A DNA stretch of 64,000 bases, from the NCBI GenBank assembly GCA_021202275.1, contig JAJQDI010000015.1, positions 523,159 to 587,158 of the forward strand. The letters run 5' to 3'. Below are positions 8,973 through 17,909 of this stretch, in pieces. A model generated the notes under the pieces. That model was not told the DNA's origin, did no database searches, and saw only the letters and a program-made list of their open reading frames with translations. Made by a program: the position numbers and the translations under genes. Position 1 is the first letter of the stretch, and every line of letters starts with the position of its first letter. This stretch comes from Bacteroides sp. (GTDB taxonomy: Bacteria > Bacteroidota > Bacteroidia > Bacteroidales > Bacteroidaceae).

Positions 8973-10313
8973 ATGAACGAAGAGTATCTCAATCTCATCA
9001 AACCGCTGATCGATCAGGAGGAAACCGTACAGGTGAAAGAACTGTTGGACAAACTTCACCCTGCGGATATTGCCGAATTGTGTGACGAACTCACCCTGCA
9101 GGAGGCTCGTTTTGTATACCTGCTGCTCGACAACGAAACCGCGGCGGATGTGCTGATGGAGATGGACGAGGACAAACGGAAGCAGTTTCTGGAAGTCCTC
9201 CCCTCAGAAACCATCGCCAGGCGTTTTGTAGATCATATGGACTCGGACGACGCCGTAGATCTGATACGTGAACTGGACGAGGACAAGCAGGAGGAGGTAC
9301 TCTCCCATATAGAAGACATCGAACAGGCAGGCGATATCATCGACCTGCTGAAATACGATGAAGATACGGCCGGAGGGCTGATGGGCACGGAAATGGTGGT
9401 GGTAAATGAGAACTGGAGTATGCCCGAATGTCTGAAAGAGATGCGCCAGCAGGCGGAAGAGCTGGACGAAATCTACTATATATATGTAGTGGATGATGAC
9501 GAACGCCTGAAAGGAGTGTTCCCGCTGAAAAAGATGATCACCTCTCCTTCGGTATCTAAAGTGAAGCATGTGATGCGAAAAGATCCGCTGTCGGTACGGG
9601 TAGATACTCCCATAGATGAGGTGGTACAGGCCATTGAGAAGTACGACCTGGTAGCCATTCCGGTAGTGGACACGATCGGTCGCCTGGTCGGACAGATCAC
9701 CGTAGACGACGTAATGGATGAAGTGCGTGAACAATCGGAACGCGACTATCAATTGGCATCCGGTCTTTCCCAGGATGTGGAATCGGATGATAAACTACTC
9801 AGGCAGACACGCGCCCGCCTGCCCTGGCTGCTGATCGGTATGGTGGGAGGTATAGGCAATTCCATGTTGCTGGGTAACTTTGAGTCTACCTTTGCCCGTT
9901 TCCCGGAAATGGCTCTTTATATTCCGTTGATCGGCGGTACAGGCGGAAACGTGGGTACACAGTCTTCGGCACTGGTAGTACAGGGTCTGGCCAATAACTC
10001 GCTCAACGCCAGGGACACCTACAAACAGGTGGGTAAAGAAGCGTTAGTGGCCCTGATCAACGCCTCTATCATTTCGTTGCTCGTATATGTGTATAACTTC
10101 ATACGATTCGGGCCTACGGCTACGGTAACCTATTCGGTCTCTATCAGTCTGTTCACAGTAGTGATGTTTGCCTCCATCTTCGGGACTTTTGTACCGATGA
10201 CACTTGAAAAGCTCAAAATAGACCCGGCGATAGCTACCGGCCCATTCATCGCGATCACCAACGACATTATAGGTATGATGATCTATATGGGAGTAACCGT
10301 TCTGTTATCTTAA
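8973..10313 (+). CDS. mgtE: magnesium transporter MgtE
   Basis: A 446-residue Mg2+ channel with the full MgtE architecture. The acidic N-terminal superhelical domain (residues 1-125, with repeated LDEDKQEE-type segments) and tandem CBS domains (about 130-255) form the cytosolic Mg2+ sensor. Five membrane helices follow (about 280-446). The pore signature PLIGGTGGNVGTQSSAL and the later DPAIATGPFIAITNDIIG match the family. It is 7 nt downstream of rsmA and likely cotranscribed. Confidence 0.96.
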   Translation: MNEEYLNLIKPLIDQEETVQVKELLDKLHPADIAELCDELTLQEARFVYLLLDNETAADVLMEMDEDKRKQFLEVLPSETIARRFVDHMDSDDAVDLIRELDEDKQEEVLSHIEDIEQAGDIIDLLKYDEDTAGGLMGTEMVVVNENWSMPECLKEMRQQAEELDEIYYIYVVDDDERLKGVFPLKKMITSPSVSKVKHVMRKDPLSVRVDTPIDEVVQAIEKYDLVAIPVVDTIGRLVGQITVDDVMDEVREQSERDYQLASGLSQDVESDDKLLRQTRARLPWLLIGMVGGIGNSMLLGNFESTFARFPEMALYIPLIGGTGGNVGTQSSALVVQGLANNSLNARDTYKQVGKEALVALINASIISLLVYVYNFIRFGPTATVTYSVSISLFTVVMFASIFGTFVPMTLEKLKIDPAIATGPFIAITNDIIGMMIYMGVTVLLS

Positions 10314-10678
10314 GGACCTGTTCCCATGCCAAATAGATAGAAGGTATACCGGGAATAATTGAAATAAATTTTGACTTTCTTTCGGCTGACACTCAATTTT
10401 TCACAGAAAATTTATTATAGTTTACTTAGGTTCTGTAAACCGTCGGGGCGGGTACGCCCATCTTAGAAAGATCACATCTGCATTGGGAAATCGCTGCAAA
10501 AGAAAAAATACCAACAGGAAAACAGACCTAAACCAAAAAACAGGCAAGAAATAAACAGGTTCTAAGCGGAAATATAAAAAAACTGACTGAAATTGTATGA
10601 AGTAATTATTTTATTTCATTAATTTGTGGACCAATGTAACACACAGGAGATGGATCCTGTTCTTAAAACGTAAATACA
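10314..10678. other. intergenic region mgtE to DUF349 gene
   Basis: AT-rich spacer with no open gene. A short inverted match (ACCTGTT at 10316-10322, AACAGGT at 10554-10560) brackets about 245 bp, which is too weak to call a mobile element. A plausible promoter for the next gene is TTG at 10593 and TAATTTG at 10620-10626, one base short of consensus. A 7-codon ORF (ATG 10650, TAA ending 10673) lies just before the DUF349 start. Confidence 0.45.
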
Positions 10679-12862
10679 ATGATGGATTCTCAGGAGACTA
10701 ATCATCCTTTGCACCAGGGTGAATTAGAAGAAGGAAAGAAAACGGTTGAGATCTCAGACACGGCAGAAACGACAGAAACGGATGGTACTGTAGAACATAC
10801 AGAAGAGATGGTGACAACGACAGAAGCTGTAGAAGATACGACAATCACAACCCGGGAAACGAATAAGGTGGCAACAGAGCCGGAAGAGTCTGCGACAGAA
10901 GAAACAGTCGCGGAGATTCCTTCGGACGAGGCGGTATGGACAGAGACTGAAACAACTCCTGAAAAGATCTCCCCGGTAGAAGTTGCGCGGGAAGAGGCAA
11001 CGATACAGGGGCCTGTAGCCATAGAAACAGAAGCCGGACAAAGAGCAGAAATAGCCGAAGAAACACCGGCAAGAACTCCTGCGGCAGAGACTACTCCCGA
11101 AGCCACAGTAGAAGAAAAGGTGTTAGAAGAAGAGAAAAAACCAGTAGTTCCCGCAGATAAAAAAGGAATACTCGCCCATCTGAAAGAACTGGCCGCCACG
11201 GCGGAAGAGCCTTCCAGGCAAGAAGTAGAGACACTGAAACAGGCATTCTATAAACTCCACAATGCCGAACAGGAAAGTGCCAGACAGGCATATCTGGAAA
11301 GCGGTGGAACGGAAGAGGACTATGTACCGGCGACCGACGGATTGGAAATCCAGTTCAAAGAATGGATGAACACCATCCGTGAAAAACGGAGCGCGCGTGC
11401 TGCCGAACTGGAAAAAATAAAGGAAGAAAATCTGCAGATCAAACTTTCCATTATCGAAGAGCTGAAAGAACTGGTAGAGTCCGGCGAAGATACCAATAAG
11501 AATTTCAACGAATTCAAGAAACTGCAACAACAGTGGAACGAGGTGAAGACAGTGCCCCAGGGAAAAGTCAACGAATTGTGGAAGAACTACCATCTGTATG
11601 TAGAAAAGTTCTACGACCTGCTCAAGCTCAACAACGAATTCCGTGAATACGATTTCAAAAAGAATCTCGAACTGAAACTCCATCTGTGTGAAGCAGCCGA
11701 AAAGCTGGCGGAAGAACCGGATGTAGTATCGGCCTTCCACCAGTTGCAGAAACTGCACCAGGAGTTCCGCGATACAGGCCCGGTAAGCAAAGAACTGCGG
11801 GAAGAGATCTGGACACGTTTCAAGGCAGCATCTACGCAGGTCAACCGCCGGCATCAACAGCATTTCGAAGAACTGAAACAGAGCGAACAGCACAACCTGG
11901 ATCAGAAAACGGTTATCTGTGAGATTGTAGAAGCGATAGACTATACAGAGCTGAACAGCTTTGCTGCCTGGGACAGCAAAACCCGGGAGGTGATTGCCCT
12001 GCAAAATAAATGGAAAACGATCGGATTTGCTCCACAGAAGATGAATGTGAAGATATTTGAACGTTTCCGCAAAGCATGCGACGAATTTTTCCGCAACAAA
12101 GCAACCTTCTTCAAGACGCTCAAAGAGCAGATGAATGAGAATCTGGATAAGAAACGGGCCCTTTGCGAACAAGCCGAAGCACTGCGTACCAGTACCGACT
12201 GGAAAGAAACGGCAGAGAAGCTGACCCGTTTGCAGAAGGAGTGGAAAACCATAGGTCCGGTATCCAAGAAACATTCAGACGCTATCTGGAAACGTTTCAT
12301 CAGTTCCTGCGACTATTTCTTCGAGCAGAAAGGCAAAGCCACCTCTTCGCAACGTTCCATGGAACACGAAAATCTGGAAAGCAAGAAAGCGATCATCGCG
12401 AAACTGGCCGCCATAGAGAGTGACATGGACGCGAATGAGGCCGAAGTGCAGGTAAAAGAACTGATGAGAGAATGGAATACCATCGGTCATGTGCCGTTCA
12501 GAGAGAAAGACAAGATCTACAAACAATACCATCAATGGATCGATAAGCATTTCGAACAATTCAACCTGCAGGCTTCCCATAAAAAACTGACCAACTTCCG
12601 CAGCAACATCAGTACGATCCAGGAAGACGGTCCGCAATCTGTATTCCGGGAAAGAGAAAGGCTGGTCCGTACCTATGAGAACATGAAGAATGAACTCAAA
12701 ACGTATAAGAACAACCTCGGATTCCTGACGGCTTCTTCTAAAAAAGGCAACAGCCTGCTGACGGAGATCAACCGGAAAGTAGAGAAACTGAAAGGGGAAC
12801 TGGAACTGGTACAGGAAAAGATCCGTATCATCGACCAATCATTGAAAGAAGAAAAAGAATAA
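10679..12862 (+). CDS. DUF349 repeat protein
   Basis: A 727-residue cytosolic protein. The first 150 residues are a low-complexity Glu/Thr/Ala-rich acidic tail. The rest is predicted helix carrying DUF349 repeats with the pattern W-x-x-(I/V)-G/K-x-(V/A)-P. These are QQWNEVKTVP near residue 284, EFRDTGPVSKELREEIW near 361, NKWKTIGFAPQKMNVKIF near 442, KEWKTIGPVSKKHSDAIW near 520 and REWNTIGHVPFREKDKIY near 597, plus a possible earlier one near 223. The C-terminus is coiled coil. Function is unknown in Bacteroidota. Two adjacent ATGs (10679, 10682) could both serve as the start. Confidence 0.88.
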   Translation: MMDSQETNHPLHQGELEEGKKTVEISDTAETTETDGTVEHTEEMVTTTEAVEDTTITTRETNKVATEPEESATEETVAEIPSDEAVWTETETTPEKISPVEVAREEATIQGPVAIETEAGQRAEIAEETPARTPAAETTPEATVEEKVLEEEKKPVVPADKKGILAHLKELAATAEEPSRQEVETLKQAFYKLHNAEQESARQAYLESGGTEEDYVPATDGLEIQFKEWMNTIREKRSARAAELEKIKEENLQIKLSIIEELKELVESGEDTNKNFNEFKKLQQQWNEVKTVPQGKVNELWKNYHLYVEKFYDLLKLNNEFREYDFKKNLELKLHLCEAAEKLAEEPDVVSAFHQLQKLHQEFRDTGPVSKELREEIWTRFKAASTQVNRRHQQHFEELKQSEQHNLDQKTVICEIVEAIDYTELNSFAAWDSKTREVIALQNKWKTIGFAPQKMNVKIFERFRKACDEFFRNKATFFKTLKEQMNENLDKKRALCEQAEALRTSTDWKETAEKLTRLQKEWKTIGPVSKKHSDAIWKRFISSCDYFFEQKGKATSSQRSMEHENLESKKAIIAKLAAIESDMDANEAEVQVKELMREWNTIGHVPFREKDKIYKQYHQWIDKHFEQFNLQASHKKLTNFRSNISTIQEDGPQSVFRERERLVRTYENMKNELKTYKNNLGFLTASSKKGNSLLTEINRKVEKLKGELELVQEKIRIIDQSLKEEKE

Positions 12863-12890
12863 AGTTCTCTTTTCATCCGGAATAAAAAAA

Positions 12891-12937
12891 GCAGAATGTA
12901 CGGGAAACTCTGAAAGACAGGGTGCTCCGCATTCTGC
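12891..12937. terminator. terminator after the DUF349 gene
   Basis: GCAGAATG (12891-12898) pairs with CATTCTGC (12930-12937) and is followed by TTTTCTTTTTT. The A-tract before the left arm lets it work on both strands, though the loop is long (31 nt). Confidence 0.7.
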
Positions 12938-13335
12938 TTTTCTTTTTTCGTGCAATCACCGCAATCAATGAATAATCTGTTCATTAAATAGGAAGGGACC
13001 TACCGCGGTTGGTTCTCTCACATGCAGATCATACAATACATTGGAAGAACAAGTGTATTTCCTGCATCATACATCTTTTCAAGGGTGATTAACAGGATAA
13101 GACTGGTTGGAAGAACACGTATATTTCATTCTGTATACATCCCGTTTACAAAGTATATTCATTTACCATGTATCTGTAACCGGGAAGTTAAAACTGATCT
13201 AACAAGATCCACCAGAGCATACCATGGATCCGCATGGAGATAAAAGAACAGACCATCCTTTACTTATCCGTCTGTACCCGGAAAGTTATCCGGACAAAAA
13301 AGGCATCCTCCGCAGGATGCCTTCTTGTCAGAAAG
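12938..13335. other. gene-free region with an imperfect 66-bp-spaced direct repeat
   Basis: No convincing gene. The stretch 13041-13084 recurs imperfectly at 13107-13150: TTGGAAGAACA-GT-TATTTC, then ATACATC. The spacing is 66 bp. The remainder is featureless. Confidence 0.4.
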
Positions 13336-13406
13336 TTGGGCTACCAGGATTCGAACCTGGAAAGTCAGGACCAGAATCTGAAGTGTTACCATTACACCAT
13401 AGCCCA
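13336..13406 (-). tRNA. tRNA-Gln (anticodon CTG)
   Basis: A 71-nt cloverleaf on the minus strand. The acceptor arm TGGGCTA pairs with TAGCCCA, with discriminator A and no encoded CCA. The D-loop contains TAATGGTAA. The anticodon loop TTCTGGT gives CUG, reading CAG. The T-arm CCAGG-TTCGAAT-CCTGG is perfect. Confidence 0.95.
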
Positions 13407-13419
13407 TTCTTTGTGAGTG

Positions 13420-13448
13420 CAAAGATACAACTATTTCCAAAATTCAAA
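13420..13448 (-). promoter_or_regulatory. promoter of tRNA-Gln
   Basis: On the minus strand, TTTG (13445-13448) and TATCTTTG (13420-13427) are separated by 17 bp. The -7 box ends 13 nt before the mature tRNA 5' end. Confidence 0.65.
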
Positions 13449-13574
13449 AAAGCTTCTGACATTTTTTATCAAAAAAGCCCTAATTTACGTTCATACAAGC
13501 AATTCATTCCCCTAAAAAAAGCCAAAAATCGCAGAGTTTTGATCTATTACTTTCCCAAATCAGAGAAATCCATG

Positions 13575-13582
13575 TATATTTG
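13575..13582 (+). promoter_or_regulatory. Bacteroidota -7 box upstream of rsfS-ftsH-cdsA
   Basis: TATATTTG is a perfect TAnnTTTG, with a near-match TTTC 20 bp upstream (13551-13554). The leader to the rsfS ATG would be about 100 nt. Confidence 0.55.
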
Positions 13583-13687
13583 TAAACTTTACGGGCAAAG
13601 GGTGACACAAACAATGCACAGTGACTTCTTGTTATTCCCGTAAGATATGGACACCATACATGAATTATCTAATTTCAAATGTGATAA

Positions 13688-14046
13688 ATGAATGAAACAA
13701 AAAATCTACTTGAAAAAATAACCGAAGGTATTCAGGAAAAAAAGGAAAGAATATCATTATAGCCGACCTAACCCAAATAGAAGATACGATCTGTAATTAC
13801 TTTGTTATATGTGAAGGAAACTCTCCCAGCCAGGTAGGCGCCATTGTAGACTCCATCAAAGAGACCGCGCGCAAACAGGCAGGGAGTAAACCTACTTTTG
13901 TGGACGGTCTGCAGAACGCCCAGTGGGTAGCTATGGACTATTCAGATGTACTGGTACATGTTTTTCTGCCCGAAGTACGCAGTTTTTATGACCTGGAACA
14001 TCTGTGGGCAGACGCGAAACTAAAAATGATTCCCAATCTGGATTAA
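13688..14046 (+). CDS. rsfS: ribosome silencing factor RsfS, interrupted by a frameshift at an A7 tract
   Basis: RsfS binds uL14 on the 50S subunit and blocks subunit joining in starvation. Read from ATG 13688, the frame meets TAG at 13760 after 24 codons. A -1 shift at 13738-13744 gives a complete 119-residue RsfS. Its family segments are intact: KNIIIADLTQIEDTICNYFV, VDGLQNAQWVAMDY and FYDLEHLWADAK. The shift site reads A AAA AAG in the zero frame, exactly the heptamer used for dnaX frameshifting in E. coli. Either the gene is read by slippage, or one A is missing from an eight-A run (mutation or sequencing error). The rest of the frame shows no decay. It ends 9 nt before ftsH. Confidence 0.85.
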
Positions 14047-14055
14047 TTGATCGTT

Positions 14056-16065
14056 ATGAACGAAAACGAAAAGAAACCCAATAAAGTAAATATGCCCCGG
14101 TTCAACCTGAACTGGCTGTATATGCTTATAGCCGTCATGCTGCTGGGACTCTACCTGACCAATGAAGGTGGCGGAACCAGCAAAAATGTCTCTTACGATG
14201 AATTCCAGCAATATGTGCGCAATGGCTATGTCAATAAAGTAGTAGCCTACGATGACAATTCGGTAGAAGCCTACATCAAGGCACAACATGTGAAGGATGT
14301 CTTCCAGCAAGACTCCAACAAGGTAGGCCGTAATCCGGTGATCACCACCGACGCGCCTGCCCGGGAGAGCCTGGAAACCTTCCTTCAGACAGAACGTCAG
14401 GAAGAGCACTTCGACGGTTCGGTGAACTATCCGAAAAAAAGCAATTACTGGAACGCTATCCTGTGGAATATATTACCGTTTGTTTTCCTGATAGGGATCT
14501 GGATCTTCTTCATGCGCCGGATGAGTTCCGGTGGCGGCGGAGCAGGCGGCGTATTCAACGTAGGAAAATCCAAAGCGCAACTCTTCGAAAAGGACGGAGC
14601 CGTAAAGGTAACCTTTAAAGATGTGGCCGGACTTGCCGAAGCCAAACAGGAAGTAGAAGAGATCGTGGAATTCCTGAAAGAACCCCAGAAATATACAGAC
14701 CTGGGAGGTAAGATCCCCAAAGGTGCCCTGCTGGTAGGCCCTCCGGGAACCGGGAAAACCCTGCTGGCCAAAGCCGTAGCGGGAGAGGCGAATGTACCTT
14801 TCTTCTCCCTGTCCGGTTCGGACTTCGTGGAGATGTTCGTAGGAGTAGGTGCTTCGCGCGTACGTGATCTGTTCCGCCAGGCCAAAGAAAAATCTCCCTG
14901 TATCATCTTTATCGACGAGATCGATGCCGTAGGCCGTGCCCGCGGAAAAGCTCCGGCTATGGGAGGGAACGACGAACGCGAAAATACCCTCAACCAGTTG
15001 CTGACAGAGATGGACGGATTCGGTTCTAACAGCGGTATCATCATCCTGGCAGCGACCAACCGGGTAGATGTATTGGACAAAGCCCTGCTGCGCGCCGGAC
15101 GTTTCGACCGCCAGATCCATGTAGACCTGCCCGACCTCAACGAACGCAAAGAGGTATTCGGTGTGCACCTGCGTCCGATCAAGATAGACGATACCGTAGA
15201 CATCGACCTGCTGGCCCGGCAGACTCCCGGATTCTCCGGAGCCGATATAGCCAATGTATGCAACGAGGCCGCGCTGATCGCGGCTCGTCACGGAAAGAAG
15301 TTCGTAGGCAAACAGGACTTCTTAGATGCAGTAGACCGTATCATCGGCGGACTGGAAAAGAGAACAAAGATCACCACGGAGTCCGAACGACGCACCATCG
15401 CGCAACACGAAGCCGGGCATGCCGGACTGTCATGGCTGCTGGAGCATGCCAACCCACTGATCAAAGTAACCATTGTGCCCCGTGGACGTGCGTTGGGAGC
15501 TGCCTGGTATCTGCCCGAAGAGCGACAGATCACCACCAAAGAACAAATGCTGGATGAGATGTGCGCTACCCTGGGAGGACGTGCTGCCGAAGAATTGTTT
15601 GCCGGCAGGATATCCACGGGCGCAATGAACGACCTGGAACGGGTCACCAAACAGGCCTACGGCATGATAGCCTATCTGGGTATGAGCGACCGGTTGCCTA
15701 ACCTCTGCTACTACAGCAACGAAGAATACGCCTTCAGCAAACCGTACAGCGAAAAGACAGCCGAACTGATAGACGAAGAGGTAAAACGTATGGTCAACGA
15801 GCAGTATGATCGTGCCAAGCGTATCCTGTCCGAACACAAAGAACAACACGCCCAGCTCACTCAACTGCTTATAGAGAAAGAGGTGATCTTCGCGGAAGAT
15901 GTGGAACGGATCTTCGGAAAACGTCCGTGGGCTTCGCGCTCGGAAGAGATCATGGCCGCGAAAGAAAAGAAAGAAAATCCGGTGGTCCCGATCGAGAATC
16001 TGCCACAGGTAGAGGACAGCAGTCTGCCACAGGAAAAGCTGGACGAAGAAAAAGACAACGAATAA
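14056..16065 (+). CDS. ftsH: ATP-dependent zinc metalloprotease FtsH
   Basis: A membrane-anchored AAA+ protease of 669 residues that degrades membrane and short-lived cytosolic proteins. In order: a first membrane helix ([15 protein letters not shown]), a periplasmic domain, a second membrane helix near residue 140 ([15 protein letters not shown]), Walker A GPPGTGKT (228-235), Walker B IIFIDEID, the second region of homology ending in the RAGRFDRQ arginine fingers, and the zinc site HEAGH (451-455). The C-terminus is acidic. ATG 14056 is preferred to the in-frame TTG at 14047, which sits 1 nt after the rsfS stop. The gene lies between rsfS and cdsA in one unit. Confidence 0.97.
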   Translation: MNENEKKPNKVNMPRFNLNWLYMLIAVMLLGLYLTNEGGGTSKNVSYDEFQQYVRNGYVNKVVAYDDNSVEAYIKAQHVKDVFQQDSNKVGRNPVITTDAPARESLETFLQTERQEEHFDGSVNYPKKSNYWNAILWNILPFVFLIGIWIFFMRRMSSGGGGAGGVFNVGKSKAQLFEKDGAVKVTFKDVAGLAEAKQEVEEIVEFLKEPQKYTDLGGKIPKGALLVGPPGTGKTLLAKAVAGEANVPFFSLSGSDFVEMFVGVGASRVRDLFRQAKEKSPCIIFIDEIDAVGRARGKAPAMGGNDERENTLNQLLTEMDGFGSNSGIIILAATNRVDVLDKALLRAGRFDRQIHVDLPDLNERKEVFGVHLRPIKIDDTVDIDLLARQTPGFSGADIANVCNEAALIAARHGKKFVGKQDFLDAVDRIIGGLEKRTKITTESERRTIAQHEAGHAGLSWLLEHANPLIKVTIVPRGRALGAAWYLPEERQITTKEQMLDEMCATLGGRAAEELFAGRISTGAMNDLERVTKQAYGMIAYLGMSDRLPNLCYYSNEEYAFSKPYSEKTAELIDEEVKRMVNEQYDRAKRILSEHKEQHAQLTQLLIEKEVIFAEDVERIFGKRPWASRSEEIMAAKEKKENPVVPIENLPQVEDSSLPQEKLDEEKDNE

Positions 16066-16122
16066 TAACCCCCTTTTCAGCGTCTTGTCTGCGGAGATGT
16101 ATGCTGAGCAACAGAATACACC

Positions 16123-16950
16123 TTGAAAAATAACTTTGTTAAACGAGCGATTTTCGGAATACTGTTTGTAGCGATAGTATCGGGAAGTATCCTGTACGAC
16201 CTGACTACGTATACGATTATATTCTCCCTCATTCCGGCTCTGATGATCCGGGAATTTGCCGGACTTCTCAACCGCTACCGGGGAGCCTCGGTACACGTCC
16301 CACTCAACATGCTGGCCGCCGTAGCCCTGTTTCTTGGGATGACCCTGCCCGAAGGTCAGGGTTATCTGTCGCTGATAGTCTACACGGCTTTGATATTGTA
16401 CCTATTGATCCGTGAGCTCTACCTGAAACATACCGATCCGATCACCAATTGGGCCTATACGTTTCTGTGCCAATTGTATATAGCTGTCCCTTTCGGCCTA
16501 CTCAGTAAAGTGGCACTTCACACAGGAACCTACACTCCCCTCCTTCCCTTCGCAATATTTGCGTTGCTGTGGCTGAACGATACAGGAGCCTATTGTGTAG
16601 GTTCATTGGTTGGAAAACACAGGCTGTTCGAACGCATCTCTCCCAAAAAATCCTGGGAGGGTTCGGTAGGAGGAGCTTTCTTTGCCCTGGCTACCGCAAC
16701 GGGATTTTCCTGGTACTCGGACCTGCTGACCCTCCCTCAATGGTTGGGCATGGCATTGGTTATTGTGATTTTCGGTACATGGGGAGATCTTACAGAGTCT
16801 TTGTTCAAACGGCAATTAGGTATCAAAGACTCAGGAAATTTCCTACCCGGACATGGAGGCATCTTAGATCGCTTCGACAGTTCCTTACTGGCCATCCCTG
16901 CCGTATGGATCTACCTGATGGTAGGAATGTATATCCGGAATGGATGGTAA
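16123..16950 (+). CDS. cdsA: phosphatidate cytidylyltransferase
   Basis: CdsA makes CDP-diacylglycerol from CTP and phosphatidic acid, the branch-point step of phospholipid synthesis in the inner membrane. The 275-residue protein has about seven or eight membrane helices and the full C-terminal family signature (SLFKRQLGIKDSGNFLPGH, followed by GGILDRFDS). Translation appears to start at TTG 16123 (MKNNFVKRA); no in-frame ATG lies at a sensible distance upstream. A bidirectional terminator follows. Confidence 0.93.
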   Translation: MKNNFVKRAIFGILFVAIVSGSILYDLTTYTIIFSLIPALMIREFAGLLNRYRGASVHVPLNMLAAVALFLGMTLPEGQGYLSLIVYTALILYLLIRELYLKHTDPITNWAYTFLCQLYIAVPFGLLSKVALHTGTYTPLLPFAIFALLWLNDTGAYCVGSLVGKHRLFERISPKKSWEGSVGGAFFALATATGFSWYSDLLTLPQWLGMALVIVIFGTWGDLTESLFKRQLGIKDSGNFLPGHGGILDRFDSSLLAIPAVWIYLMVGMYIRNGW

Positions 16951-16993
16951 GAACTCTCCCTACACACGTCCTTTTATTCCCGCATATATAACA

Positions 16994-17036
16994 AAACCGG
17001 CCCAAATCACTCCAAAGAGAGGATCCGGGCCGGTTT
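16994..17036. terminator. bidirectional terminator between cdsA and the NigD-like gene
   Basis: AAACCGGCCC (16994-17003) pairs perfectly with GGGCCGGTTT (17027-17036) in the gap between two convergent genes. Confidence 0.75.
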
Positions 17037-17057
17037 GTATCCGTTCATCGATCCGTT

Positions 17058-17813
17058 CTATTCCAGATCTTTGCTGTCTTCTTCCAGATCATCCAGGTCT
17101 ACCTCTCGGTTTGACTCCTGGTCTACGGTCTTTATATCAAAAGTCAGTTCCTGCTCACCGTTAATGGCAGAAGTAAATTTCAGTTTGATCCCTTTGGCAT
17201 CTGCTTTCAGTTCATCCTCTAAGGAATTCAGGTTGAAAGAGACAAGACCAACACGCTCATAACTGGTTTCATCGTCATAAGTATTGTAACGATATTCAAG
17301 GTGAATGTAATCGTCATCTTCCGGTTCGGCCAGCGTATTTTTCACTAAGCTCACCCGGTGAGCATGCCGGGCAGGTACATTATATACAAAGTACACGTTC
17401 AGATATCCCCCGCCGATCCAGACATTGTCTTTGATGAGACGTACCGGATCGTTGCCGATCTCTTCCTCATTCTTCTCAGTCAGATTCTCTATCTGTTTGG
17501 TGAGGATATTGTAAATCCTGTAGAACTTCACCGCCAGATCATACCCCTGGTAATTGTCATACAAAGGATTGAAAGTAGCTGTTACACGCTGCCCGTCTAC
17601 AGGCTGATAGCCATACGGATCGTTGGTGACCGGAAGGATCGTATTGCCGGCATCACTCAGGATATAATAATGGTTGCCTGTTACACGGATCGTACCGATC
17701 GTCTGTCCTATATCCCCGATGGAATACCCATCGTCATCGTTACAGGATTGCAATACCGGCAGCGACACAAGTGCCACCAGCAATCCTACAAACAAAAGAT
17801 TAAATTTCTTCAT
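17058..17813 (-). CDS. NigD-like lipoprotein
   Basis: A 251-residue predicted outer-membrane lipoprotein. The signal peptide ends in a lipobox (VLQSC, Cys24) followed by NDDDG, an Asp-rich start typical of Bacteroidota lipoproteins. The N-terminal half (GTIRVTGNHYYILSDAG, then QRVTATF) is OB-fold-like, and the whole resembles the NigD-like family (named from a bacteriocin-linked locus in Prevotella nigrescens); no bacteriocin genes are nearby. The C-terminal tail is acidic (DLDDLEEDSKDLE). Function is unknown. It is transcribed alone, convergent to cdsA. Confidence 0.8.
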   Translation of the reverse strand: MKKFNLLFVGLLVALVSLPVLQSCNDDDGYSIGDIGQTIGTIRVTGNHYYILSDAGNTILPVTNDPYGYQPVDGQRVTATFNPLYDNYQGYDLAVKFYRIYNILTKQIENLTEKNEEEIGNDPVRLIKDNVWIGGGYLNVYFVYNVPARHAHRVSLVKNTLAEPEDDDYIHLEYRYNTYDDETSYERVGLVSFNLNSLEDELKADAKGIKLKFTSAINGEQELTFDIKTVDQESNREVDLDDLEEDSKDLE

Positions 17814-17860
17814 ACAGTTTATCTTCTAATTATTCATTTTCATTCATTTACTAAACACAA

Positions 17861-17886
17861 AAGCCGGGCATATATTGCACCGGCTT
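17861..17886 (-). terminator. terminator of the surE-lpxB unit
   Basis: AAGCCGG (17861-17867) pairs with CCGGCTT (17880-17886), followed on the minus strand by TTTTGTGTTT, 24 nt beyond the lpxB stop. Confidence 0.65.
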
Positions 17887-17909
17887 GAGGTTTATTATAA
17901 GAAAAACCA

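Noticed and set aside
10314..10560. Small transposable element bounded by ACCTGTT / AACAGGT
   Set aside because: A 7-bp inverted match over 245 bp is expected by chance, with no target duplication.
11123..12274. A 383-codon Phe/Leu-rich frame on the minus strand
   Set aside because: Shadow of the Glu/Lys-rich DUF349 gene; the apparent hydrophobicity is the complement of its codons.
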